From assembly GCA_946480695.1 (NCBI GenBank), contig CAMLKG010000012.1, positions 1-64,000 of the forward strand: DNA of 64,000 nt, read 5' to 3'. A program made the translations under genes and the position numbers. Each line of letters begins with the position of its first letter. The stretch's first letter is position 1. This stretch comes from an uncultured Cellvibrio sp. (GTDB lineage: Bacteria; Pseudomonadota; Gammaproteobacteria; Pseudomonadales; Cellvibrionaceae). Shown one piece after another: positions 50,030 to 58,685 of the stretch. The notes below the pieces were generated by a model that saw only the letters and a list, made by a program, of their open reading frames with translations, was not told the DNA's origin and ran no database searches.

Positions 50030-50473
50030 ATGGCGCAACAAGTATTCTGGTTAGCTAAAAACCTCCAGCAGATGTCAGCGGAGGAATTTGAATCCCTTTG
50101 CGATGGTTGTGGCCGGTGCTGCCTGCACAAACTTGAAGACGAAGACTCCGGGGATGTTTATTACACCAAAGTCGCTTGTCGTTACCTGGACCATGACACT
50201 TGCCGTTGCCAGGACTACACAAATCGCCAGCAATTAGTGGAGGCCTGTGCTGTACTTACAGCGGAAACGGTAAAGGATACATATTGGTTACCGGAGACTT
50301 GTGCCTACCGCCTCGTTGCGGAAGGCATACCGCTATTTGATTGGCACCCGCTGGTATCCGGTAACCCGGATTCCGTGCACCACGCTGGTATCTCTGTGCG
50401 TGGACGGGTGGTGCATGAAACCTCGGTCAATCCCGATGACCTTGAGGATTATGTGATTCGTTGGGTGAATTAA
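50030..50473 (+). CDS. ycgN: YcgN-family cysteine-cluster protein
   Basis: 147 residues. The cysteine cluster is FESLCDGCGRCCLHKLED, with further Cys in VACRYLDHDTCRCQDY, ACAVL and ETCAYRL, the UPF0260/YkgJ-like pattern that probably binds zinc or an Fe-S cluster. Begins 6 bp after ycgL. Biochemical role unknown. Confidence 0.93.
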   Translation: MAQQVFWLAKNLQQMSAEEFESLCDGCGRCCLHKLEDEDSGDVYYTKVACRYLDHDTCRCQDYTNRQQLVEACAVLTAETVKDTYWLPETCAYRLVAEGIPLFDWHPLVSGNPDSVHHAGISVRGRVVHETSVNPDDLEDYVIRWVN

Positions 50474-50492
50474 TTCCGGGGAGATATAACTA

Positions 50493-50996
50493 ATGGAAAA
50501 TATCACTGAATATCAATATGCCTGGGCGCTTTACCTTGCGGGTGCGCTGGGGTGTTCATTGGCCACCTGGTTGCTCTTTCGCGGGTTAGGGCGAGCCGTC
50601 ACCCATTTTATGGTGATTACGGTAATGGTGGTGTTGCTCACCCCTTACGCAATTGACGCGGAAAAAATGACCATGGCCCCCGGCATTTATACGCTGGTAT
50701 TCGGCTATGTTGAAGGCGGTTTTACGGCCATTAAACCTTTGCTAAAAGTCATGCTGGGGATATGGTCGATTGCCCAGGTGTTGTCGTTGATTTATCAAAT
50801 GCTGACGCGTAATACCCATTCGAGGCGGGAAGAAGAATATCGACCGTTCCAGCAAAATAGCTTTCAAGAGGAAGAAGGTTACAGCTATACCCAACATCGC
50901 CACAGCGAACGCAATTCGAGTCGCGGATTAACGCGCGATGAGCGATTGGCGCGCGATGAACTCCTGCATGAAGAACCTATTCGGGCTATCCGTTAA
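50493..50996 (+). CDS. Small membrane protein of unknown function
   Basis: 167 residues. Three to four hydrophobic segments (about 10-28, 36-52, 62-80, 85-103) are followed by a charged tail rich in Arg, Glu and Gln (TRNTHSRREEEYRPFQQNSF). No family recognised with confidence. It follows ycgN by 19 bp with GGGGAGA before ATG, and ends at a strong terminator, so it belongs to the ycgN group rather than to the VWA gene downstream. Confidence 0.75.
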   Translation: MENITEYQYAWALYLAGALGCSLATWLLFRGLGRAVTHFMVITVMVVLLTPYAIDAEKMTMAPGIYTLVFGYVEGGFTAIKPLLKVMLGIWSIAQVLSLIYQMLTRNTHSRREEEYRPFQQNSFQEEEGYSYTQHRHSERNSSRGLTRDERLARDELLHEEPIRAIR

Positions 50997-51009
50997 TCCA
51001 TACTTTTTT

Positions 51010-51040
51010 AAAGCCAGCGCAACGCTGGCTTTTTATTTTT
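51010..51040 (+). terminator. Rho-independent terminator
   Basis: AAGCCAGCG (51011-51019) and CGCTGGCTT (51023-51031) with loop CAA, followed by TTTATTTTT. It separates the membrane protein gene from the VWA-protein gene. Confidence 0.85.
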
Positions 51041-51171
51041 CAATTGGCTTTTTATTCCCTTCCTCTCCGTCATAAATGGCGAATTGACCCATAGCTGCTA
51101 TAACTAATGGCAATATCGTCAAGAACGGGCATGGCTGTCCGTTTTTAACTGTTCGTTGACAGGAACCCTTC

Positions 51172-53184
51172 ATGCGTCGACTGTATTTATTGTTAATTTC
51201 TGTTGCGCTGGCAAGCAGTCCCTTGTGGGCTGGGGAAATTGCCAAGCCTCTACCGGCCGATGTAAGGGTAGTCATTGATATTTCCGGCAGCATGAAAAAA
51301 ACCGACCCCCACAACCTGCGCAAGCCCGCTGTGGATTTAATAGTGCGTTTATTGCCGGATAACAGCAAAGCGGGGATTTGGACATTTGGTCAATCGGTTA
51401 ACTTATTGGTCCCACATCGTGTAGTAGACCAGGCATGGCGAACCCAGGCTTCGCAAAAAGCCAATACCATTAACTCTATTGCCATGTTTACCAACATCGG
51501 CGGCGCCTTGGAAAAGGCTGCCGGGGATTATGCGTCTCCCGCCACAGATTATCGCCGCAATATTATTTTGCTCACGGACGGTGTGGTGGACATCAGTAAA
51601 GAAGCGGTGGTTAATTTCAATGAGCGCAGACGTGTGCTAACGGAATTGTTACCGCGCCTGAAAGCGTCGGATTATCGTATCCACACCATCGCACTTTCGG
51701 CTGATTCCGACCAGGAGTTGATGAAAAAACTTTCAGTCGCCACCGATGGGATTTCAGAAGTGGCGGATACGGCTGATGAACTCATGAGCACATTCCTGCG
51801 CATTTTTGACCAGGCTGTTCCCGCCGAGCGGGTACCATTGGACGGGAATGGCTTTTTGGTTGATAGCAGTATCCAGGAATTTACCGCGTTGATTTTTCGC
51901 CGTGCAGAAGTACCGGCGACACTCATAATTGCACCGGATGGCAAGGAATTCAGTGCAACCGATCCAAAAAATAATGTGAATTGGTATCGCACGGATAAAT
52001 ATGACCTGATCACGGTGCAACAACCATCGGCAGGGCAATGGAAAGTAAAAACCGAAATGGCGCCCGGCAGTCGCGTGACGGTGGTGAGCAACCTGCAACT
52101 GGTCGTCCAGCCGATGAAAAACAATATCAAATCCAACCAGCCCCTGGATTTGGTGTACTCATTCCAGGAAAACGGTAAAACTATTACCAATAAAGATTTC
52201 CTTGGCCTGTTGACGGGGCAAGTATTAATCGCGGGCAGTAAATCGCCGGAAGTGAAATCAGTCGCCTTAACTATGGGGGCATCGGAGGATGGTATCCTCC
52301 GCCAGCAACTCCAGGGTTTTTCCGATCAGGACCGGTATGATTTGAAAATCCTCATTGATGGCAAAACATTCAAGCGTGAATTCATCCACCATTTCAACAT
52401 TTCCGATTCCGCTTTCAAACTCGAAAAAAAGTTGGATGAATCATCGGGTAAAAAAGTATACAGCTACAAATTGACGGCGGATCCGGAAGCGGTTGATGTG
52501 GGCGGAACCCAGGTGAAAGCAATTATTAAAAATTCCCAACATAATGATATGGAGCAGGATCTTAAATCCATTGGCGACCAGTGGTGGGAGTTTGCATTTA
52601 CACCGGTGCAAACCGCGCACTACGACATCAGCCTGGCGGTGAATGGCAAACACATTGATGGCAGTCCGTTGCTGGAAACGATAAATGCGGACAGCTTTTA
52701 TTTTCCCGATGAGGCAAGTGTACTGGCTGCACAACAATCAGTGACTGAGGCAAGCTCAGCCATTGTATCCAGTGAAGCCGCCCCCGCCGTTGAACCGGAA
52801 CCAGGGCCGGCAGCAATACCGGAACCGGAACCTTCAAACCTGTGGTTATACATCGGCATAGCGATAGGAAATATATTGGTTTTTGTATTGGGATATTTAA
52901 TGTATCGCTTGATCGCCGGTGGACGCGACAAGGACGATGACATTGAAGCAACACTCGAAACGGATATAGGCAACTTGCAAAAAAGTGCGTCGGCGCCCGC
53001 CGGAAAAACCGTTATTGATGTTGCGGACGAAACGGATACGGCGACCATCCCCATGAATGAAGAGGGTTTCGTAAAGGGTTCCGGTGGCAAGGATGATGAA
53101 TTGAAATTGCCCGATGATTTGATGGCCGATAATCTTTTCCCGTTGGATAATATGGAAGAACCCGGTGATAAAGATAAAACCTGA
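51172..53184 (+). CDS. Von Willebrand factor A-domain protein, TIGR03503-like
   Basis: 670 residues. Signal peptide 1-20 (LLLISVALASSPLWA). VWA domain about 25-210 with the MIDAS motif DISGSMKKTDP, TNIGGALE and LLTDGVVD. Ig-like strands fill the middle, a Glu/Pro-rich spacer follows, and one membrane helix (LWLYIGIAIGNILVFVLGYL, about 560-580) with an acidic cytoplasmic tail. Layout matches the TIGR03503 family of Gammaproteobacteria as I recall it; function unknown, perhaps envelope assembly or secretion. Overlaps the GNAT gene by 1 nt. Confidence 0.85.
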   Translation: MRRLYLLLISVALASSPLWAGEIAKPLPADVRVVIDISGSMKKTDPHNLRKPAVDLIVRLLPDNSKAGIWTFGQSVNLLVPHRVVDQAWRTQASQKANTINSIAMFTNIGGALEKAAGDYASPATDYRRNIILLTDGVVDISKEAVVNFNERRRVLTELLPRLKASDYRIHTIALSADSDQELMKKLSVATDGISEVADTADELMSTFLRIFDQAVPAERVPLDGNGFLVDSSIQEFTALIFRRAEVPATLIIAPDGKEFSATDPKNNVNWYRTDKYDLITVQQPSAGQWKVKTEMAPGSRVTVVSNLQLVVQPMKNNIKSNQPLDLVYSFQENGKTITNKDFLGLLTGQVLIAGSKSPEVKSVALTMGASEDGILRQQLQGFSDQDRYDLKILIDGKTFKREFIHHFNISDSAFKLEKKLDESSGKKVYSYKLTADPEAVDVGGTQVKAIIKNSQHNDMEQDLKSIGDQWWEFAFTPVQTAHYDISLAVNGKHIDGSPLLETINADSFYFPDEASVLAAQQSVTEASSAIVSSEAAPAVEPEPGPAAIPEPEPSNLWLYIGIAIGNILVFVLGYLMYRLIAGGRDKDDDIEATLETDIGNLQKSASAPAGKTVIDVADETDTATIPMNEEGFVKGSGGKDDELKLPDDLMADNLFPLDNMEEPGDKDKT

Positions 53185-53663
53185 TGTTTGTATGCGATTC
53201 CCTGGCAAGTGCCTCTTCCTATAGCTTTCAAATAATCCAGCCAGCGCGCATGGCGCTGGCCGACCGTTTCTATCGCAGTCACGGCTATAAAATAAAATGT
53301 GCGGAGCAAGAGCAAGTATTTGCGCTGGTGAATCCTGCGGGAGAATTCTCGGCGGCTGTACGACTGGTGCCGCAGGCTTCCGGCCATTATTGGTTGCGTA
53401 ATTTATTGGTAGATCCGGGATTGCGTGGTAATGGTTTGGCCTCCCGGCTGTTGGGCGATTCCAAACCTGTTATTTTCCCCCGGGGTTGTTATTGTTTTGC
53501 GTTGCCCCATTTAACCGGTTTATACCAGCGGTCGGGGTTTGAATTAAATCCCGGGCATTGTCCGAACGATATAGCGCTCATCTATGAACGGTATCGCAAT
53601 CGCGGGCGGGATTGGGTGCTTATGGGGTATCAACAAAGCCAGGGAAATTTATCTAGGCGATAA
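53184..53663 (+). CDS. GNAT-family N-acetyltransferase
   Basis: 159 residues. The acetyl-CoA loop is LLVDPGLRGNGLASRLL, and LTGLYQRSGFEL is the C-terminal GNAT strand. The first 20 residues have no counterpart, so MALADRFYRSHGYK (about residue 23) could be the real start, but the 1-nt overlap with the VWA gene supports the given ATG. Substrate unknown. Confidence 0.8.
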   Translation: MFVCDSLASASSYSFQIIQPARMALADRFYRSHGYKIKCAEQEQVFALVNPAGEFSAAVRLVPQASGHYWLRNLLVDPGLRGNGLASRLLGDSKPVIFPRGCYCFALPHLTGLYQRSGFELNPGHCPNDIALIYERYRNRGRDWVLMGYQQSQGNLSRR

Positions 53664-53736
53664 GCAAAACCAAATGGCTACCCGGTTGGTCTCTACTTAT
53701 AGTTTGTTCAAATGAAATAATCGCTAAGGAGTTACT

Positions 53737-54204
53737 ATGAATATTGATATCGGAATTTCACAGGCCCATCGTGAGGAAATTGCCCAAGGGTTATCCCGTT
53801 TACTGGCGGATACTTACACGTTGTACTTGAAAACCCACAACTTTCACTGGAATGTTACGGGCCCTATGTTCCAGACATTGCACTTAATGTTCGAAACCCA
53901 ATACAACGAGCTGGCGCTGGCTGTTGATTTGGTGGCTGAGCGCATCCGTTCCCTCGGGTTCCCGGCTCCGGGCACTTACAAGCAATACGCAGCCCTGAGC
54001 AGTATTAAAGAAGAAGAGGGTATTCCCAAGGCGCAGGATATGATCAGGTTATTAGTGGAAGGTCAGGAAGCCGTGGTTCGCACGGCGCGTTCATTATTCC
54101 CGGCAGCAGAAGCCGCCCATGATGAAGCCACGGCTGACTTGCTCACCCAACGAATCCAATTGCATGAAAAAACCGCATGGATGCTGCGGAGCCTGCTTGA
54201 ATAA
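53737..54204 (+). CDS. dps: Dps-family DNA-protection/ferritin-like protein
   Basis: 155 residues. The ferroxidase-site residues are in [28 protein letters not shown] (shown in part) and [13 protein letters not shown]. It forms dodecamers that store iron and shield DNA from peroxide. AAGGAG lies 6 nt before ATG. Ends at a strong terminator. Confidence 0.93.
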   Translation: MNIDIGISQAHREEIAQGLSRLLADTYTLYLKTHNFHWNVTGPMFQTLHLMFETQYNELALAVDLVAERIRSLGFPAPGTYKQYAALSSIKEEEGIPKAQDMIRLLVEGQEAVVRTARSLFPAAEAAHDEATADLLTQRIQLHEKTAWMLRSLLE

Positions 54205-54235
54205 ATCCGATGTTGATTGACTGCAACATTATAAG

Positions 54236-54259
54236 ACCCGGCGGCGCCGGGTTTTTTTT
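54236..54259 (+). terminator. Rho-independent terminator of the dps-like gene
   Basis: ACCCGGC (54236-54242) and GCCGGGT (54246-54252) with loop GGC, followed by T8. Confidence 0.9.
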
Positions 54260-54598
54260 GCCTATTATGTCGCCGTACGCATAGGGGAAATTTCCCGGAA
54301 CCTGTTCCATTCATTACCAATGGATGGCCGCTTTCCTGCGGCCCTCGCCAATAAGTTTTTTTAACTGGTTGATCGTCAACGGATTTTACCCATACAACTA
54401 AATCATTTTTTTTCGAACTTCCCACCTTGGCGATTTGAAATCTATTCGGACGCCGGTTTTGTATGAACCCGTAAATATAGCCTCGGGATAACCCCCGATA
54501 AGCAAGACCAGTGAGGTAACTGGCTAGGGTTGCCGCCCCTGCGGAGGCACCGCACAGCAGCGAGTTACGATAACAATAACGGTTCGAGGATTAAGTTC
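54260..54598 (+). promoter_or_regulatory. Long leader of the TonB-dependent receptor gene with structured segment
   Basis: No gene is supported. Near the receptor start the leader can fold: CCAGT (54508-54512) / ACTGG (54519-54523) around GAGGTA, then CCGC (54533-54536) / GCGG (54541-54544) around CCCT, with CTAGGGTTGCC between. CTAGGGTT recalls ykkC-type riboswitches, but the other conserved ykkC parts are missing. GAGGA lies about 10 nt before ATG 54599. Confidence 0.4.
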
Positions 54599-57508
54599 AT
54601 GCAAAACCCAATGACATTTAAAAAGAAAATGATTGCTACCACTGTTGCATCGGTCATGGCCGCAGGTTTCGGTAGCGTCGCTGTTGCGCAGGATGGCGCC
54701 GTTGAAGAGGTGGTGGTTACCGGTATCAAGGCGAGTTTGACGCGCTCCATGGATATGAAACGCGAGGCGGTGGGTGTAGTCGATGCGATTAACGCTGAAG
54801 ATATCGGCAAAATGCCGGATTCAAACCTGGCCGAATCACTGCAACGTATTACCGGTGTGTCCATCGATCGCGCAAACGGTGAAGGTAGCAAAGTAACCGT
54901 GCGCGGGTTCGGTTCCAACTACAACATGGTGACCTTGAATGGCCGGGTAATGCCTACCAACAGTTACGACTCCCGCGCGTTTGACTTCGGTGACCTGGCG
55001 TCTGAAAGTGTCAGTGGGCTGGAGGTATTCAAAACCAGCAAGGCAAACATTGCGAGCGGCGGTATAGGCGCGACTATCAACATCAAAACCCTGCGCCCGC
55101 TGGACGCACCCGGCATTAAAGCCTCGTTGGGCCTGAAGGCCACCCACGATGCCTCGGTCCGCGAAGGCGACGATATAACTCCCGAGGTTTCCGGGTTATT
55201 CAGTAATACCTTTGCCGATGACACCATCGGTATCGCGTTAACCGGCAGTTACCAGGAGCGCGATAGTTCTACAACAGGTGCCAATAACCAGCAATGGAAT
55301 ACCCGCAAATGGACCGCCGCGGAAGCCGCCGGATTCGGCAATGCCGGTGCGACCATTATCAACGCACCCGAAGAGGGCCAGTTATTTTCTACTCCCATTG
55401 ATTACCGCTTTACATTGGGTGAATCCGAGCGCACGCGCACCAATGGGCAATTAACCCTCCAGTACCAGCCGGTTGAACGTGTAAAGGCGACCCTGGATTA
55501 CACCTACTCGGAAAATGAATGGTATGAGACCCGCATCGAACAATCGTTATGGTTCGTGAATGCGCGCTCCTATGCCGAATTTGATGACGAAACCGTCAAG
55601 ACCCCGGTACTGGTCACTGAAACCATTACCAATCCAAAAGACATCAGTTTCGCCCGCCAGGTTTTTGCCGGGGTTAACGAAAACGATGCTATAGGTTTTA
55701 ACCTGAGCCTGGATTTCACCGACGATTTAAACCTTACCCTGGATTACAACCGGGCCAGCGCCACCAACGAACCCAACGATCCGCGCGGTAGTGAATTGAA
55801 CGCGTCGGTAGCTGCAAACGTTGTCAAAACCCAAACCGTCGATTGGTCGCGCGATCTGCCGACGATGATCATTTCGGTTGATGATGTGAATGGCAATAAC
55901 AATGGTGTCCTCGACGCGGGTGATATGACAACCACTGCCGGTACGCATAATTGGCAATCAGTCGATAACGACCTGGAACAAATTCGTTTGGATGGCACCT
56001 GGAAATTCAATGACAACACCTTGCAGTTCGGGATTGAGCAACGCAACAACCAATACCTGGGGCTGCAAAAGAATGACTGCTGCGCATTGATGGGAGACTG
56101 GGGCGGTGCAAACCCGGCTATTGTCCCCGATTCATTTTGGACGCCGCGCGACTTTACGAAAGAATATTCCGGTTACGATATTTCCGGATCATTCACCGGC
56201 GGTATGGATTGGGACTTCGATGAAGTTACCAATTGGGCTGCCTCGCAAGCGGCGGCGGGAACGCCGGGCTTTAGCGGATTCCCCGATGGCAAATTCCAGG
56301 CCCGCTCCAAAGTCACCAGTATGCGCGACATTGAAGAAGATATTCAGTCCGCCTACGTACAATTACATATGCCGGGTGATTTCAATGATATGCCGTACAA
56401 CCTTTTGGTCGGCTTGCGTTATGAACAAACCGAAATCACCTCATCCACACTATTCGCGGCGCCCTTGCGTATCGAATGGACCGGTGATGACGACTTCAAT
56501 GTTCCTTTATCGAACGTAACTGTGCCTATGTCCAGGTCGGGTGATTATGATCACCTGTTACCTAACCTCGATTTCGACATTAGTATTACCGACGACTTTA
56601 AAGTCCGGTTCTCCGCCAGCCAAACCATCGCACGTCCGACATACAATTTGTTACGCGCGGATATTGGCTGTTGCAGCGTAAGGGGCTACACCGCGTCCCA
56701 GGGCAACCCGGATTTGGAACCGCTGGAATCGACTAACCTCGATATATCCGCAGAGTGGTATTACGACGATGCGAGCTATATTTCGTTGGGTGCGTACTTC
56801 AAGGACACTGACAAATTCTTCAGTGAGCAATCCATCCAGATGCCATTGTTTGATTTACGCGATCCCACCAAAGGCGCGCGCGCGGTCACTGCTACAAACC
56901 AATTGATTGCCGAAGGTGATCCCGTGCCGAATGCTGCGGAAATCTGGGATCGTTTGATGCAAAACGTGGGTTGGACGGGCGGGCCGATTACTATTCTTGC
57001 CGAACCCGATGCACCGATCGCGATATGGAACGTGAATACGCCGGTTAACAACAAAAGTGCAAAAATCCATGGTATGGAATTCGCGCTACAGCATATGTTC
57101 GGTGAATCCGGATTTGGTGTTCAAGCTAACTACACTACCGTTAACGGCGATGTGGAATTTAACAACAATTCGTTGGATACCCAATTTGCACTTGTTGGCC
57201 TTAGCGATACGGCAAACCTGGTAGGTTTCTACGAAAACAACGGATGGCAAGCGCGCGTTGCCTACAATTGGCGTGACAAGTTCCTGGATACTACGAACGC
57301 TTACAATAACGAGCCTGGTTACACCGAGGAATACGCCACTGTCGATGCAAACATCAGCTACAACTTCAATGACAACATCACTATTTCATTGGAAGGTTTA
57401 AACCTGACAGGCGAAGATAAACGTCGCCATGGCCGTACGGAAGTGCAATTGTGGCGTATTGAATTATACGAACCACGTTACATGTTGGGTGCCCGCTATA
57501 ATTTCTAA
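54599..57508 (+). CDS. Large TonB-dependent receptor, carbohydrate/Caulobacter-Xanthomonas type
   Basis: 969 residues from ATG 54599. Signal peptide about 1-32 (ATTVASVMAAGFGSVAVAQ), TonB box VEEVVVTGIKASLTRS, plug domain with IGKMPDSNLAESLQRITGVS and VTVRGFGSNYNMVTLNGR, and a long barrel ending GARYNF. This subtype imports oligosaccharides and similar large nutrients in Cellvibrio relatives; ligand unknown. It is a single-gene unit with a terminator after it and differs in size and motifs from the tandem pair at 31560-35595. Confidence 0.94.
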   Translation: MQNPMTFKKKMIATTVASVMAAGFGSVAVAQDGAVEEVVVTGIKASLTRSMDMKREAVGVVDAINAEDIGKMPDSNLAESLQRITGVSIDRANGEGSKVTVRGFGSNYNMVTLNGRVMPTNSYDSRAFDFGDLASESVSGLEVFKTSKANIASGGIGATINIKTLRPLDAPGIKASLGLKATHDASVREGDDITPEVSGLFSNTFADDTIGIALTGSYQERDSSTTGANNQQWNTRKWTAAEAAGFGNAGATIINAPEEGQLFSTPIDYRFTLGESERTRTNGQLTLQYQPVERVKATLDYTYSENEWYETRIEQSLWFVNARSYAEFDDETVKTPVLVTETITNPKDISFARQVFAGVNENDAIGFNLSLDFTDDLNLTLDYNRASATNEPNDPRGSELNASVAANVVKTQTVDWSRDLPTMIISVDDVNGNNNGVLDAGDMTTTAGTHNWQSVDNDLEQIRLDGTWKFNDNTLQFGIEQRNNQYLGLQKNDCCALMGDWGGANPAIVPDSFWTPRDFTKEYSGYDISGSFTGGMDWDFDEVTNWAASQAAAGTPGFSGFPDGKFQARSKVTSMRDIEEDIQSAYVQLHMPGDFNDMPYNLLVGLRYEQTEITSSTLFAAPLRIEWTGDDDFNVPLSNVTVPMSRSGDYDHLLPNLDFDISITDDFKVRFSASQTIARPTYNLLRADIGCCSVRGYTASQGNPDLEPLESTNLDISAEWYYDDASYISLGAYFKDTDKFFSEQSIQMPLFDLRDPTKGARAVTATNQLIAEGDPVPNAAEIWDRLMQNVGWTGGPITILAEPDAPIAIWNVNTPVNNKSAKIHGMEFALQHMFGESGFGVQANYTTVNGDVEFNNNSLDTQFALVGLSDTANLVGFYENNGWQARVAYNWRDKFLDTTNAYNNEPGYTEEYATVDANISYNFNDNITISLEGLNLTGEDKRRHGRTEVQLWRIELYEPRYMLGARYNF

Positions 57509-57533
57509 TTTGCTGGTGTAATACCTCTGGAGA

Positions 57534-57560
57534 AAGCCGCTGTGAACAGCGGCTTTTCTT
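57534..57560 (+). terminator. Rho-independent terminator
   Basis: AAGCCGCTG (57534-57542) and CAGCGGCTT (57547-57555) with loop TGAA, followed by TTCTT. Terminates the TonB-dependent receptor transcript. Confidence 0.85.
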
Positions 57561-57629
57561 ATTCGAGTGTTTTAATGGCGGGAGTCATAGGAATTGTTTG
57601 ATTCCCTCAAAACCTGGAAAACAGATTTA

Positions 57630-58136
57630 TCAATGAAACGACCGCATTAACCCAAGCAAATACCCAATGCGTACATTGGATAATTGCCGATAGTCAGGAT
57701 AGGGCGCAACAATAATCCTGAATTCCTTATTCACGGCAAAGTAATTGTCTAACCAGATCAAGGGCGGTAAGTCCAGTTGCGCCGCATAAGTTTTTCCTGC
57801 GATGACATGGATCGCGCAGCCTGGCATATCCAGGGCTGGTGCGCTGAATAGTAACGCTTCGCGCGAATGGGGTTGGAACAGTTCTAAATCGCGATACTCT
57901 TGCCAACGTGATGGTAAATCATGTCGTTGCACCAACACGTACCAGTCGAACAATAATTTTGCATAAACATTAAATGCTTTGCGCCAGTGGTTACTGGTGT
58001 GTTTAACAATATGAGCTAATTCACCGATGGCTAAACCACGCAGATCATCCATAAAGGGATAATCATCAATCAATGGTCGATTAGCAATATAGAAATTAAT
58101 TGTGCTGTGTTTTGACCCAAGGCCAACTGTTTTCAT
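57630..58136 (-). CDS. Conserved protein of unknown function (possibly DUF6942)
   Basis: 168 residues, no signal peptide or membrane helix. Segments such as TINFYIANRPLIDDYP, HTSNHWRKAFNVYAKLLFDW and DNYFAVNKEFRIIVAPYPDY suggest a compact cytoplasmic domain; I recall a DUF6942 family with HWRKxFNVYAKL, but cannot confirm it. It lies 9 bp after the GlcG-like gene on the same strand and is probably co-transcribed. Confidence 0.7.
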   Translation of the reverse strand: MKTVGLGSKHSTINFYIANRPLIDDYPFMDDLRGLAIGELAHIVKHTSNHWRKAFNVYAKLLFDWYVLVQRHDLPSRWQEYRDLELFQPHSREALLFSAPALDMPGCAIHVIAGKTYAAQLDLPPLIWLDNYFAVNKEFRIIVAPYPDYRQLSNVRIGYLLGLMRSFH

Positions 58137-58145
58137 TCTAATGGC

Positions 58146-58631
58146 TTAAATGTTGTTGGTTTGTCTGGTCATCAATTCCCGCAGGGCATCCACTGCTAAC
58201 TGATGATCTGTTTCTTGCGGCAAACCGGAAACAGTAACGGCACCGATGAGCCCGCTATTTTTAATGCGGATCGGAAATGAGCCCCCATGGGCGCAATATT
58301 CCTTGGGATCTATGTGCGGTTGGGTTTCAAAGTCGCGATTTTTGGCGGCGCTGTATTGTCCCTGGTAGTAAGAGCTATGTCCAAAGCGCATTACTGATTG
58401 CCGTTTACGGCGTAACCATTCCTGATGGTCTTTTACCGTACCCTGCATCGCATAACTGAATACCACCTGCTCGAAAGCATAAATTTCAATGGAAACAGAA
58501 ACACTAATTCGTTCGGCGTGCGTTTTGATTAAATTTCCCAATTCCCACGCGGTATCCTTGTTAAAAAAGCGCAGTTCGAGTTCGTCCTCTTGTGCTAATA
58601 ATTCATTCAAAAGATCATCGTACATATTCAT
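58146..58631 (-). CDS. UPF0303/GlcG-HbpS-type protein
   Basis: 161 residues. LRFFNKDTAWELGNLIKTHA, VSVSIEIYAFEQVVFSYAM and HGGSFPIRIKNSGLIGAVTVSG are the DUF336 pattern; the last segment is the conserved ligand-pocket loop. Homologues are annotated as heme-degrading-domain or UPF0303 proteins; true activity is unproven. Lies 54 bp after metH on the same strand. Confidence 0.88.
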   Translation of the reverse strand: MNMYDDLLNELLAQEDELELRFFNKDTAWELGNLIKTHAERISVSVSIEIYAFEQVVFSYAMQGTVKDHQEWLRRKRQSVMRFGHSSYYQGQYSAAKNRDFETQPHIDPKEYCAHGGSFPIRIKNSGLIGAVTVSGLPQETDHQLAVDALRELMTRQTNNI

Positions 58632-58685
58632 TTCCTTGCATTACTATCGAATCAAATGGGTAAATCAAAGGGTGTTCTATAACAA

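Noticed and set aside
54519..54560. CTAGGGTT as a ykkC/guanidine riboswitch
   Set aside because: Only the first conserved segment is similar; the downstream conserved parts are missing, so only a structured leader is reported.
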